A stretch of 64,000 nt of DNA, from contig CAYHCF010000009.1 in NCBI GenBank assembly GCA_964355075.1, forward strand, positions 35,420-99,419, in the 5' to 3' direction. A program made the position numbers and the translations under genes. The stretch comes from B1 sp964355075 (GTDB lineage: Bacteria; Bacteroidota; Bacteroidia; UKL13-3). Within the stretch, counting starts at the first letter, position 1. Every line of letters begins with the position of its first letter. The notes beneath the pieces are model-generated. The model saw only the letters and a list, made by a program, of their open reading frames with translations, did no database searches and was not told where the DNA came from. Positions 44,101 through 52,700 of this stretch are shown piece after piece.

Positions 44101-45300
44101 TCTGCGAGTAATGCCGCTCAGGTAGCTGGGATTCATATAGATTTATCCGGACCCATTTCTGTTTATAACAATATGATATCGCTGGGCACAAATGTGGATT
44201 CTTCTGCGGTTATTACAGGCATCAATGATAAGTCGGCATCAACAGGAAATACCATTTATTATAATAGCGTTCTGATCTCGGGTGCAGCTATCAGTACTGC
44301 GGCAACGCTGAGTCAGGCTTACCGGAGAAGCAGCACGGCAAGTGTAATTTTGAAGGATAATATCTTTAAAAATACACGCACAGGAGGAACAGCTAATTAT
44401 GCCATTGCCAATACCGCCTCCACGCCTGCCACCGGCTGGACTGCAAATTACAATGACCTGTCTTCGGCCAATGCTGCACAATTGGGTTTATGGAATGCAA
44501 CGGCTACTGCTTTTGCTGCCTGGAAAACCACTTCTGCCAACGATTCGGCATCAGTAAACTATGCTCCTGTTTTTGTTTCCGCTACCGATCTGCATTTAAC
44601 AGGAAGCAGCTTGGGTAATACTGCACTAAAAGGCAATCCCATTGCAGGCATCAGTAGCGATTTTGACGGACAGGTACGTCATGCTGTTTTTCCGTATATG
44701 GGAGCCGATGAAGCAATCCCATCTTTACCGGTTAAACTGCTTGATTTTGCCGCATCACAAGTTAAAAATGATATCTTGATCAGTTGGACAACGGCTCAGG
44801 AAATGAACAGTAGTCGCTTTGAGTTGGAAAGAAGCCTCAATACCGGTGAAGCCTGGGAAACCCTTGCCAATATAAAAGCAGCGGGCAATAGCAATTCTCT
44901 GCGCAATTACGATTGGTTGGATCAACATGTCGTTGATTTATTCCCGATTTACAAACACCTTTTCTATCGTTTGAAAATGTTTGACAGGGATGGTAGTTTT
45001 AGCTACTCTCCTACTGTAAGTATTTCTCTTGATAAGAACCAGGATCAAACCGTATCTGTTTATCCGAATCCTTTTAGCGAGAACCTCAGTATCTCCATCA
45101 TGGCAAATGAAACCGCTGTTCTTCATCTGACTTTGTTTGATATGAATGGAAAAGAAATGCATTCAATATCCATGCAGGTGGAGCAAGGTTCTAAAACCAT
45201 ATACCTGACAGATTTTGCAAACCTCGATGGAGGAATTTACTTCCTGAAAATGACTATCGCGGATCAAACAAAAATGGTGAAATTGGTGAAGTTGAGGTAA
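38164..45300 (+). CDS. Giant SBBP-repeat / beta-helix surface protein with T9SS sorting domain
   Basis: This 2378-residue secreted protein has a signal peptide (about 1-26, ending NILAG). An N-terminal domain (about 40-280) starts YGFIENKGQITDQN, as in Bacteroidota SBBP proteins, and contains YDLYPHIDLEFYARPG. Six or seven SBBP/propeller blades follow (about 290-740) with the core WGTYYGGTGNEVGQGI and NIYVTGATTST. Then comes a Cys-containing Ig-like region (NKFCTNIQSVKVRIKNNGA), and a long run of parallel beta-helix repeats with two TFTAAVYDLN-like starts (about 870-2150). The T9SS type A sorting domain is last (VYPNPFSENLSISI, YFLKM, MVKLVKLR). It is probably a cell-surface adhesin or a binding protein for a polymer. 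The gene is intact. Confidence 0.9.
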   Translation: MLQKITLKSISLAFFVTCFSTNILAGKSGTTKQVSPQSNYTKVSSGNYGFIENKGQITDQNYLANPAVKFLLNMGGLNVQLKANSFSYDTYTLIKKKIKRTDNPIPQPGLEDEFAVSYQFHRIDIEFKDANPNPVIVAANPSSDYINYFTAGTPESGINAVKHFGKVTYYDLYPHIDLEFYARPGTSKPVEYNFIIHPGADLSLIQWQYKGSDHIVLKEGKIQIQTANGSLFESVPMSFEKENGNTIKLNYKNIGNGLFSFDAHDYNKQNTLIIDPIPDLKVATYYGDVGVDYAQGITSDLANNIYVTGATTSTTNIASSGAYQTTYGGTGTYSTGGDVFIVMFNSTGTRLWATYYGGTGNEVGQGIKVDNSGNIYVYGMTTSTTGFGTTGTFQPTFAGGTYFDVFLAKFGSSGSRIWGTYYGGNGNDRGTPNGIVLDTSGNIYITGTNNTANSSAITTPGAYQATNGSTSAYDEPFAAKFSPSGSIIWGTYVGGGGNFHDQGYAIALDASNNVYLTGACLATAGVTTAGAHQSTLGGGTDAFIAKLNSTGTALLYGTYYGGSLGEVGQGISVDAAGNITLTGYTAGSTAGIASTGAYQTTFGGGTYDAFIAKFNASGVRQWGTYYGGIGADITRSGKGDLNGNFYVLGDATTTTGIATFGSYQTTIAGANDVFVTKFNPLGVPIWGTYYGGTLEDLPFNIDLDGRGNIYLAGRTVSASGIATTGAYRTIFGGGTYDGFAAKFQEQGTYNNAGVTALISPNKFCTNIQSVKVRIKNNGANRIDSVLVNWELDAMLQTPVMWRYTLDTLGGVGRTDTVVTLSNNVSFTTGVSRTIRAWTSMPNNTPDTTNYDDTIFVTLKKGLSGSYSIDPFGDYPTFTAAVYDLNNYGHCGPVNFSVTSGISFPENPIIITRSGTATDSIVFQKSNSGPNPVIFGRNGGGTLDAVITLAGASYITFDGIDVADSLGNLTAATQMEIGYRLMNASSVVGSSNNKIKNCKVILRRTNTASMGILQSTVNAAASLLGGNHNNSYENIRIENSYNGILLSGTAAFPDSNNVITSSGTDSTIIGADLANDIGNGTLLVNGIQANEQKNLEISKCTIRNLTHTSTLLPSGIWLNNISSTANYGKARIYNNTIFNLSRTSATATGGLTGIRIDVSPNASALVYNNQIYGLSTANPAAASAVFLLRGIAQSVTAANGNAEYYYNSVSINTTATNPSAAAFWKAGTGSVICKNNIFSCVTGAQTGVAKHYGSYIGAGSVSDASNNVLWAPNTNGFVGYLTSDRATLQLYAAAVSPAAPADGNERGSASADPNFTSASDLTFAGNSPASLNGTQITNPAIITDITGATRNVSRPAIGAFETFMLQLDSSAPVISNVQVFNSNTPVVLAQINDKSNAAYAGDVRLWYRAGGSGMYSSFAPDSVPSASINGTYKWAASLSTLLVGTYQFYIAARDQVGQGVNIAINPMYSTAFTGFNPFDPVNFTGNPDASANTRTFMKTVTLAGGTYTVGPTGNYANLTAVANTLNSSALLGHVVFRLQSNYDGTTGETFPITFNELMVNGGNWTATIRPDTSVTARETSGDPGSGIPLIVLNGAKRIIFDGRPGSTGTALEWTFRNKRTAASFSPAFTFQNGAQQDTLRYLKIESANSLATSGTIFFSNSTTFGNSYNKIDNCEIRDRSDITGVPAIGIYSLGTLNMSNDSNAITNNKIYNWSSIGIAVAGSGNGAGWNISNNSFYMTAAQTTDQTAISFLTPGTSGIRSRINSNYIGGTAALCGGTAWVNSGALSWRGIVCNTATADSTFIQNNTIQNISLTSTTGTYAAIDLAGGLSSIRGNTLGHNTTLNSIVSAQLGVMGNILIGAANTSQVYDNLIANIRSTGNATSASHCGMRISSAAAIIRNNTIHDLNADNPTVSSSVPAISGILLLNAGTQQSILNNTLYNISTSGGSTAAATSSFGINVSGAGTTGTISGNKIYGITNTSASNAAQVAGIHIDLSGPISVYNNMISLGTNVDSSAVITGINDKSASTGNTIYYNSVLISGAAISTAATLSQAYRRSSTASVILKDNIFKNTRTGGTANYAIANTASTPATGWTANYNDLSSANAAQLGLWNATATAFAAWKTTSANDSASVNYAPVFVSATDLHLTGSSLGNTALKGNPIAGISSDFDGQVRHAVFPYMGADEAIPSLPVKLLDFAASQVKNDILISWTTAQEMNSSRFELERSLNTGEAWETLANIKAAGNSNSLRNYDWLDQHVVDLFPIYKHLFYRLKMFDRDGSFSYSPTVSISLDKNQDQTVSVYPNPFSENLSISIMANETAVLHLTLFDMNGKEMHSISMQVEQGSKTIYLTDFANLDGGIYFLKMTIADQTKMVKLVKLR

Positions 45301-45329
45301 AGAATTTTAAGCTTTCCTGAATAGGCATT

Positions 45330-46772
45330 TTACAACCCATTTGACTTCAGGTATTCCTGAATTTCTTTTAAGCCACCCTCTTTTGCGTATTTTGAAGGGA
45401 TATAGGATCCATCATTAAAGCAGGTGGTGGTAGTTGTGATTACATAAGTACCGGTATTGGTAGAAGACTGTTGAAGTTGATTGGTCGTGAATTTTTTGTC
45501 GGCCCAATTAAATGTACTGTGTTCAACCAAAACTTTAATCATATCCATATTTGCATTCTCAATGGCAAAATAAATAGCTGTTTTGTTTTTTACGGTAGTG
45601 GCACATTGGGTTCTCAGGTTAAATGAAAAACCAAACACACCTTCAGAAGGTTTTGATCCGGAGCGTAACAGGAAATCAACAATTTCTAATTTGTTGATCA
45701 TCGCTGCCAGGGTAAGCGGAGTAAATCCTTTTACATATTGCATCGCTTTTTCATCATATTCTTTTGTTTCAACATTGATGTCAGCACCGGCTTCCACAAT
45801 GGCTTTTACAATAGCCAGATTGCCTTTCCTGACGCCCAGATTAATAATTGTTCCCCATTTATCATCCATGTCACTCACATTCGCTCCTGCTTTTATCAAT
45901 GCAATGATTGCATTCGGATCAGAAGCGGAAACACCCTGATATCCCATGGCCGTCATGAGCGGAGATTTCTCACCAAAACCGGTTTTTATTTTCGCATTTA
46001 CATCACAGCCTTTCGAGGTTAATATCCCTAAAACCTCTGCCGGCGTATAAAATTTACTGATATCCATATTTATAAACCAGTCAGGAATTTTATAGCCTCT
46101 TCCTTCAAGCGTTTTCACAGATTCCCTGCTTGCAGACACCAACACTTCAGGTGATCGCACAGACAATACAAATTTACCCATAGCAGATTGACCATCTTCG
46201 GTCAGTGCTTTAAAATCAGTATTTACCCGAACCATTTCGTCAAGTATTGCTTTATTTCCTGAACCCAAAGCTGTAAAAAATGGGTAAGCGGTAGAGCTGA
46301 CTTGTTTGGGAGGCCCGGCGTCTTTCATCAACTTTTCATAGGCTTTTATCAAAGCTTTATTGGCATCTTTTCCCTTGGCATTTTCAGCATCCAATGCCTT
46401 CTTATAAGCCGCTGCCATATCTACTGTGGATTTGAGGATAACCGGTTTGTTTATTTCAACCCCTTTCGACAACAACAATTTAAATGTTTCTTCACAATAA
46501 AAGGTACCTGAATTAAGCAATGCAACCGAATTGCTGACATCGGCTCCTTTATCTATTAAAAAGTTGACAATTTCAGGCCAAAAGAAAGAGTGGCTAATGG
46601 GTAGATTCCCATCGTTATCGGTGGCGTTTACATTGGCACCATTAGCAATCGCACTTTTCACACCCTCGATATCTCCCTTTTTACAAGCATTAAAAAGATC
46701 TTCATTGCTATCTGCAAAAACATTCATTGAAATAATTGCAGTTGTAATGATTGATAAAATAAGTTTTTTCAT
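45330..46772 (-). CDS. Secreted ankyrin-repeat protein
   Basis: This 480-residue protein starts at ATG 46772, which begins a signal peptide (MKKLILSIITTAIISMNVFA). Ankyrin repeats are visible near the N-terminus (LFNACKKGDIEGVKSAIANG, ANVNATDNDGNLP) and in the C-terminal half (SPLMTAMGYQG, GNLAIVKAIVEAGADINV, TPLTLAAMINKLEIVDFLL), separated by a Lys/Ala-rich helical segment. Ankyrin proteins in the periplasm mediate protein binding. No enzyme domain is seen. Confidence 0.85.
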   Translation of the reverse strand: MKKLILSIITTAIISMNVFADSNEDLFNACKKGDIEGVKSAIANGANVNATDNDGNLPISHSFFWPEIVNFLIDKGADVSNSVALLNSGTFYCEETFKLLLSKGVEINKPVILKSTVDMAAAYKKALDAENAKGKDANKALIKAYEKLMKDAGPPKQVSSTAYPFFTALGSGNKAILDEMVRVNTDFKALTEDGQSAMGKFVLSVRSPEVLVSASRESVKTLEGRGYKIPDWFINMDISKFYTPAEVLGILTSKGCDVNAKIKTGFGEKSPLMTAMGYQGVSASDPNAIIALIKAGANVSDMDDKWGTIINLGVRKGNLAIVKAIVEAGADINVETKEYDEKAMQYVKGFTPLTLAAMINKLEIVDFLLRSGSKPSEGVFGFSFNLRTQCATTVKNKTAIYFAIENANMDMIKVLVEHSTFNWADKKFTTNQLQQSSTNTGTYVITTTTTCFNDGSYIPSKYAKEGGLKEIQEYLKSNGL

Positions 46773-46922
46773 TTTTTTAAAAATTAAAATTATTCTACTC
46801 GTATGGCTTTTCGTTTCCGCCCCGTTTTTTGAGTGGTCTCCGGACTCCACTTATGAGTTACAATATTATAGAATTTTCTAAGAAACAAAAGCCCGGGGAA
46901 GAAAATTATTTTCTCAAGGAAG

Positions 46923-48266
46923 TTAAGCTTTGCCAGTGCTTCGATTAGCAAAGTACATATCAATTTCTCCTTTTCCTTTTGCCTGAATCTTTCCCCTGTA
47001 GGTGAAAGAAAACTTGTCTTTTAACAGCTCAAAAGTGGCTCCGCTAATATTAACTTTACCAGGCTCTCCGCTGCTTTCCATGCGACTGGCGATATTCACC
47101 GTATCACCCCATATATCGTATGCGAATTTCTTTACCCCCACAATTCCTGCCACAACCGGACCCGTATGCACACCAACTCTGATTTCAAAAAATAACTCGC
47201 CGGCCGCTTTCTTTTTGGCCTTATGCTCAAACATAAATTGCTGAATGTCGAGCGCAGCATTTACCACATCCTCCGCATGCGTTTTGTTGATAGTCGGCAA
47301 TCCTCCGGCGGCCATATAGGCATCGCCAATTGTTTTGATCTTTTCTACACCCTGTTTTTGCATGATATGATCAAATGCAGTAAAACACTCGTTGATCTCA
47401 GCAACCAGTTCCTGAGGACTAAGTTTCTCCGAAAGTTGTGTGAATCCAACAATATCCGTAAATAAGACCGTTACCTGTTCAAAATATTTTGCCTCTGCCT
47501 TCCCATTGGATTTTAATTCTTCTGCAATTTCCACCGGTAAAATATTCAGTAATAAGTCATCCGACTTTTTCTTTTCAATATTTAATTCATGCGTGCGAAC
47601 CGCAACTTTTCTTTCCAGTACAATATTCTGTTCCAGTTGATATTTTAGGGTTGAAATAATTCCGGAAATTGCCTCTAATGTATCTTTATCGTGAGGCATT
47701 AATTGTGATGAAGCCAGCATTTCTTCTTCTGATTTCCGGCCCACTAACAAATAAGAAAAAACCTGATTGTCAAACACAATGGGTGAAAGAATAAAATATT
47801 CTATGGATAAATGTTTGCGAATAGTTTCAATGAAAGCATCGGATTCTGTTTTCGAGTTTACCAGGATCGAATGGAAGTCAAATTCCATTGATTTCGGAAA
47901 ATTCAGTGCTGTTTTTTTTAATCTTTCTGTATCCTCCTTTGAGTATCCTTTTATAAATGTGGGGTGGTATGGTTTTCCCGAACTCCTCTGTAGTACCATG
48001 GCTTTGTCCAATTGCATTTTAATGACAATTTCCTCAATAAAATGCGCGTAAACCTGGTTAATGGAAGCTATGGAAGAACTGAAATTTTTCAATCCGGAAA
48101 TCAGATCAAGACCACTTCTCATCTGCCTGGTTTCGTGGCTCATTTGCGTATTTTGATACTGAAGCTTTATGATTGATCCGGATAATTCATTGATTTGATT
48201 CCGGTAATAATTTATTTCATTTTGCTTTCTTTCTTCCTGTGTGTTATCCGTATCATTCATCGGCAT
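46923..48266 (-). CDS. Class III adenylate cyclase with GAF-like sensor and coiled coil
   Basis: This 447-residue cytoplasmic protein has an N-terminal coiled coil (about 10-55), a GAF-like sensor (about 60-220, with SIASINQVYAHFIEE and YFILSPIVFDNQVF), a signalling helix (ERKVAVRTHELNIEKKKSDD) and a catalytic domain (about 262-445). The metal-binding Asp is in LFTDIVGFTQLS and the second in IKTIGDAYMAAGG. Adenine-selecting residues are Lys of EKIKTIGD and Asp of YDIWGDTVNIASRM, so cAMP is the predicted product. It lies 61 nt downstream of a FIST gene on the same strand. Confidence 0.88.
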   Translation of the reverse strand: MPMNDTDNTQEERKQNEINYYRNQINELSGSIIKLQYQNTQMSHETRQMRSGLDLISGLKNFSSSIASINQVYAHFIEEIVIKMQLDKAMVLQRSSGKPYHPTFIKGYSKEDTERLKKTALNFPKSMEFDFHSILVNSKTESDAFIETIRKHLSIEYFILSPIVFDNQVFSYLLVGRKSEEEMLASSQLMPHDKDTLEAISGIISTLKYQLEQNIVLERKVAVRTHELNIEKKKSDDLLLNILPVEIAEELKSNGKAEAKYFEQVTVLFTDIVGFTQLSEKLSPQELVAEINECFTAFDHIMQKQGVEKIKTIGDAYMAAGGLPTINKTHAEDVVNAALDIQQFMFEHKAKKKAAGELFFEIRVGVHTGPVVAGIVGVKKFAYDIWGDTVNIASRMESSGEPGKVNISGATFELLKDKFSFTYRGKIQAKGKGEIDMYFANRSTGKA

Positions 48267-48327
48267 TTAGATTTTGAATTAGTGATCGTCCTGAATCTTT
48301 CCTGAGGAGGTATTCATGATTGTGCAA

Positions 48328-49524
48328 TTATTCGCTAAACATACACAAGACCCCTGTCCAATCCAAAGGCTGTAAGGTAGCTCCCACTTTGGCCACTTCC
48401 ACACCCGAATAGAATCCCATAAAAGGCATTTTAGTACCGATTGACTTCTGCAGTTCTTCAGCGTCTTCAAAGGTTCCTCCGGCGTACGGTTTTGCCCTTC
48501 CGGCACAATTGATATAGAATGCAAACAATGGTTTTTTGTCTCCTAAAGTTTGAAGCGTTTCATTCACGTTTTTATGAATATAGTCCAGGTCGAAACTTCT
48601 TCTCATCAATTGAACCTCATCACCAGGTTGAAGATCGGGTTCAAACATCACCAGTGCTTTACTGGCTTCATCAACGGCAAGTGTTAAGCGGTTGGCATAA
48701 TCCTTTTCGTTAAAGACCCCAAATTTGTCGCCTTTGTTTACCCCTAAAGTAATAAAGAGCGCAAAGTCTTTCCAGTTTAAACCACTGCCTCCAACCAATT
48801 CTTCAATTACCTCCAATGCGGGTTTATTATTTATTTCCAATATAACCGGTCCATGTGTTTTTGTGATGGTTAAATAGGCACTTGCAGGTTTGCAGCCATG
48901 CATGATGGTTGTGGCCATGGTGCAGTTTCCGATTAATACCGCAACCGCATTTTGCGTAAGAACCTTATCATTTACAAATTGATAACAGGTATTCAATTGC
49001 ATGTCTGCCAAAAAGCCTCCTCCTGCGGTGGTCATATCCTCAGGAATATATTCTCCCATACCAGCAAATAAGGGAGTAGCAAAATTTAACATCGGAGGAG
49101 TTTGTGATTTTACCGAATCATACAGGATCAGCATGGCCTTATCATTTGGATTGGCCGTTGCTGCAATTTGTTTACCCAGTGCGGCTCCTGCTTTATATTC
49201 ATCAAGATTTATATCAGGTTGATGAAGCACTTTAAAGCTAAGCGTATCCGATTCAAAAACCGTAACAGCAACCTCAAATCCCTGATAACTTAAATCCTTA
49301 TCGGTAATCACACCCAATGCTGAGCCGCCTGCCAGGGTAATGTTTCCGAGCACATGACGGACTCCTTCAGAAAAATCGTAAGCATTGTGTTTTCCACTGC
49401 AAAAAATGAGCGCAAATTTTCCTTTCGATATATTTGCACTCTCAACAGCCATTTTTGCAGCTGTAATTCCCGCAGTTTTTGAATGAGTGGCGTTGCTGTA
49501 ACCTACCCCGATTCTTGTTGTCAT
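48328..49524 (-). CDS. FIST-domain sensor protein
   Basis: This 398-residue soluble protein has a FIST N domain (start TRIGVGYSNATHSKTAG, ALIFCSGKHNAYDF, GGSALGVITDKDLSY) and a FIST C domain (YLTITKTHGPVILEINNKPA, RRSFDLDYIHKN, PLFAFYINCAGRAKPYAGG, MPFMGFYSGVEVA). FIST proteins are thought to bind small ligands such as amino acids and often stand beside signalling enzymes. It is the first gene of a two-gene unit with an adenylate cyclase, so it probably controls cyclase activity or forms the input side. Confidence 0.9.
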   Translation of the reverse strand: MTTRIGVGYSNATHSKTAGITAAKMAVESANISKGKFALIFCSGKHNAYDFSEGVRHVLGNITLAGGSALGVITDKDLSYQGFEVAVTVFESDTLSFKVLHQPDINLDEYKAGAALGKQIAATANPNDKAMLILYDSVKSQTPPMLNFATPLFAGMGEYIPEDMTTAGGGFLADMQLNTCYQFVNDKVLTQNAVAVLIGNCTMATTIMHGCKPASAYLTITKTHGPVILEINNKPALEVIEELVGGSGLNWKDFALFITLGVNKGDKFGVFNEKDYANRLTLAVDEASKALVMFEPDLQPGDEVQLMRRSFDLDYIHKNVNETLQTLGDKKPLFAFYINCAGRAKPYAGGTFEDAEELQKSIGTKMPFMGFYSGVEVAKVGATLQPLDWTGVLCMFSE

Positions 49525-49679
49525 AGACTTTTATTTTTAAATAGAAAACCAAATATATGTAAAATTGGATAGCCTTACTGAAATATTATTATTTTCGGTT
49601 CAATAATGAAATTTCTGTTTAACAACTCATTCTTCAATTATATTTTTACAACTTCCAGCGCTATTGATTTTATAATGAT

Positions 49680-49693
49680 CCGATACGTATCGG
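49680..49693. promoter_or_regulatory. Perfect 14-bp palindrome upstream of the oxidoreductase gene
   Basis: CCGATACGTATCGG is a perfect palindrome about 100 bp upstream of the ATG at 49790 and about 155 bp upstream of the divergent FIST gene. It may be an operator for either gene. No other copy was noticed. Confidence 0.3.
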
Positions 49694-49789
49694 CTCAAAA
49701 ACTCATTTCTAAGCATTGGTAAAAAGTTCATGAATTGAAATAAAAGTCGTAAATTGAAGCCGGAAAAAAATACTAAATAAAACCAACTT

Positions 49790-51238
49790 ATGCGAATATT
49801 GCTCACCGGTGCCAATGGCTATATAGGAATGAGGCTCCTGCCGATTCTGGTTGAAGCCGGACATGAAATTACCTGCGTGGTACGGGATAGCGTACGTTTT
49901 CAGGTCAATGCGGATATACTCAGAAAAGTTACTGTTATTGATTTTGATTTTCTGCATCCCGAAAAAGTGGAAGCTTGTTTTGCAGGCAAACAATATGATA
50001 TTGCCTATTACCTGATTCATTCCTTAAAAGACACCTTTGTTTCCCTGGAAGCCTTGGAAAGAAATTCGGCGGAATGTTTTGTGAGCATCGCAAAGATGAC
50101 TACGGTAAAGCAATTGATTTATCTGGGTGGAATCAGTAATGCCAGTGCCTTATCCAGCCATTTAAATGCGCGTAAATTAGTTAAGGATATTTTGCAAAAT
50201 TCAGGAATTCCCTATACCATTTTTGAAGCAGGAATCATTGTTGGATCAGGCAGCGCATCGTTTGAAATTATCCGCGACCTTTCTGAAAAAATGCCAGTGA
50301 TGATTGCACCCCGGCTTATCAATTCCAAATGTCAACCCATTGCCATTCGGAATGTGATCGGCTATTTGTGCAATTCGATTATGAATGAAGAAACCTTTAA
50401 CCGAACATTTGAAATTGGCGGGCCCGATGTATTAACCTATAAAGAAATGATGTTGCAGTTTGCAGAAGTGAGAGGATACAAGCGGTATATATTCACCGTG
50501 CCTTTTCTCTCACCAAGCCTTTCATCTCGCTGGTTATACATTGCCACTTCAACAAATTTCACCATTGCACGTCAATTGATGGAGAGTTTAAAAAATGATG
50601 TGGTTTGTAAAGATCATTCCATACGTGATATTATTCCAATGTATCTGATTCCCTATAAAGAAGCCATTGAGATGGCCTTTCAGAAGATCAAACAGAATAT
50701 GGTATTATCATCCTGGAAAGATGCTTCATCAAGCGCACTTCATTATCTGGATATCAACAATTATATTGAGGTACCCACGCATGGTTGTTTCAGGGATAGA
50801 AAGTGGAAGGAGATTGATAAAGACAAAGTGGAAGAGGTTTCCGACCGCTTTTTCGGAATTGGCGGGGTCCATGGCTGGTATTATGCCGATATCCTGTGGC
50901 AACTCCGGGGCGCTATTGACAAAATATTTGGTGGCGTGGGTCTGAGAAGAGGACGCCGAAATGAAAATGAATTACAACCCGGTGATGCCCTGGATTTCTG
51001 GCGGGTTATTCTTGCCGACCGAAAAAATCACCGCTTGCTTCTACTTGCCGAAATGAAAATACCCGGAGATGCCTGGCTGGAATTTTCCATTGTAAAATTT
51101 CATGATCGCTATATTTTAAAGCAAATAGCAACCTTCCGTCCACGAGGCATTGCAGGAAGAAATTACTGGTACGCCATGCTTCCGTTCCACATTTTTATTT
51201 TCAGAAATATGATTAAAAAAATTGCCGGAATAAAGTAA
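49790..51238 (+). CDS. NAD(P)-binding SDR-like protein with DUF2867 domain
   Basis: This 482-residue protein has an N-terminal atypical short-chain dehydrogenase fold: nucleotide motif LLTGANGYIGMRLLPIL (GxxGxxG), QLIYLGGISN, and YTIFEAGIIVGSGSASFEII (about 125-165). A C-terminal DUF2867-like region starts around SSALHYLDINNYIEV and includes WYYADILWQLRGAIDK, GDALDFWRVI and ATFRPRGIAGRNYWYAMLPFH. This is the layout of the YbjT-related large proteins. The enzyme activity is not known; quinone or lipid-linked redox roles have been proposed for relatives. Confidence 0.88.
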   Translation: MRILLTGANGYIGMRLLPILVEAGHEITCVVRDSVRFQVNADILRKVTVIDFDFLHPEKVEACFAGKQYDIAYYLIHSLKDTFVSLEALERNSAECFVSIAKMTTVKQLIYLGGISNASALSSHLNARKLVKDILQNSGIPYTIFEAGIIVGSGSASFEIIRDLSEKMPVMIAPRLINSKCQPIAIRNVIGYLCNSIMNEETFNRTFEIGGPDVLTYKEMMLQFAEVRGYKRYIFTVPFLSPSLSSRWLYIATSTNFTIARQLMESLKNDVVCKDHSIRDIIPMYLIPYKEAIEMAFQKIKQNMVLSSWKDASSSALHYLDINNYIEVPTHGCFRDRKWKEIDKDKVEEVSDRFFGIGGVHGWYYADILWQLRGAIDKIFGGVGLRRGRRNENELQPGDALDFWRVILADRKNHRLLLLAEMKIPGDAWLEFSIVKFHDRYILKQIATFRPRGIAGRNYWYAMLPFHIFIFRNMIKKIAGIK

Positions 51239-51260
51239 CCCATTTTAAGGATTAACTAAA

Positions 51261-52664
51261 TTATTGCTGAATATCAAATTTTTTATCTACCGGTTTAATC
51301 AGATAATTCAAAAGCATACCAATTACCAGTAATCCGGCCATAATATAAAGCGAAAACGAATAGGCGTCGGCTTTTGGAATATGCCTGACCTCAATTTGAT
51401 AATAACGGATATAGTTGATTAATACGGGACCCAGTAAAGCTGCAGCCGACCATGCGAGTAATAAACGGCCATGAATAGCACCCACCTGGATGCTGCCAAA
51501 TAAATCTTTTAAATATGCAGGAATGGTTGCGAAACCCCCTCCATACATGGAGATGATAATGCATAGGGCTGCCATAAAAATAACAATATTTCCGGTTCTG
51601 CCGAGCGTAGGAAGAAGGACATAAAGTATCGTTCCCAATATAAAAAAAACAGCATAGGTATTTTTTCTCCCGATCCAATCAGACAGAGATGACCAGATAA
51701 ACCTGCCTGCCATATTGAACAAACTTAATAACATCACAAAACCCGCTGCCGACTTTTCATCAATACTTCTTTCAATTCCTACAGAAGTAACCGAGAACAT
51801 TTCCTGTATCATCACCGAAGCCTGACCCAACACTCCGATACCGGCTGTTACATTTAGCATCAATACTCCAAACAATAGATAAAACTGCGGCGTTTTTATT
51901 GCTTGATCAGCCAGAACATTTGAGCTTGTAATCAGTTTTCTTTTTTTAATCTCTAACCCTTTGAAATTATCAGGAAGCCAATTTTTGTAAGGAACACGAA
52001 TGGTAATAACGCCAAACATCATAACCAAAAAATAGATTGCTCCCATAATAAGGAATGCTTCTTCTACGCCAACCGAAAAGTCATTTCTAAATAATCGCAT
52101 CAGCCAAACCGATAAGGGTGAGGCAATAATAGCTCCGCCACCAAATCCCATAATGGCCATACCTGTAGCCATACCAGGCTTGTCAGGAAACCATTTGATC
52201 AAAGTAGATACCGGTGAGATATATCCAAGTCCGAGACCTATACCTCCCAACAAACCCTGTCCGAAATAGATGATCCAAATATTATGAAAGTGAACACCGA
52301 TCGCTGCCAAAAAGAAGCCACTTGCAAAACAGGAAGCCGATGCAAACATTGCTTTTCGCGGACCCACCCTTTCCACCCATTTACCCAGAATGGCGGCGGA
52401 TGCTCCCAGACAGAACAAAGCAATTGAAAATATCCAGCCTATCGTACGAAGATCCCAATCTTCAGGGGCAGAGGCTGTGATCCCAATAAGTTGTGTCATG
52501 GGTTTATTAAAAACACTGCAGGCATAAATCTGACCGATACAAAGGTGAATGGAAAGTGCGGCAGGAGTAATACGCCATCTGTTAAAACCCGGTTTGGCAA
52601 CACTATTTTCTTTACCCAAAAAATTAAAGTGCATCATAAACTTTGGAATCCAATTTACATGCAA
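51261..52664 (-). CDS. MFS transporter, OFA (oxalate/formate antiporter) family, in an ars operon
   Basis: This 467-residue membrane protein has about 12 helices. OFA-type features are LCIGQIYACSVFNKPM in helix 1, GLLGGIGLGLGYISPVSTL in helix 4, KWFPDKPGMATGMAIMGFGG, and the central RMxRR-like MFS loops (WVERVGPRKAM, SLSDWIGRKNTYAV). The start may be internal (Met10 or Met11). It follows arsC by only 36 nt on the same strand. The operon has no arsB or acr3, so this transporter may export arsenic species, or it may be an unrelated carboxylate transporter caught in the transcript. Confidence 0.85.
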   Translation of the reverse strand: MHVNWIPKFMMHFNFLGKENSVAKPGFNRWRITPAALSIHLCIGQIYACSVFNKPMTQLIGITASAPEDWDLRTIGWIFSIALFCLGASAAILGKWVERVGPRKAMFASASCFASGFFLAAIGVHFHNIWIIYFGQGLLGGIGLGLGYISPVSTLIKWFPDKPGMATGMAIMGFGGGAIIASPLSVWLMRLFRNDFSVGVEEAFLIMGAIYFLVMMFGVITIRVPYKNWLPDNFKGLEIKKRKLITSSNVLADQAIKTPQFYLLFGVLMLNVTAGIGVLGQASVMIQEMFSVTSVGIERSIDEKSAAGFVMLLSLFNMAGRFIWSSLSDWIGRKNTYAVFFILGTILYVLLPTLGRTGNIVIFMAALCIIISMYGGGFATIPAYLKDLFGSIQVGAIHGRLLLAWSAAALLGPVLINYIRYYQIEVRHIPKADAYSFSLYIMAGLLVIGMLLNYLIKPVDKKFDIQQ

Positions 52665-52700
52665 TTTAAACTTAAAAACAATAATTCAACCTTCAGTTTC

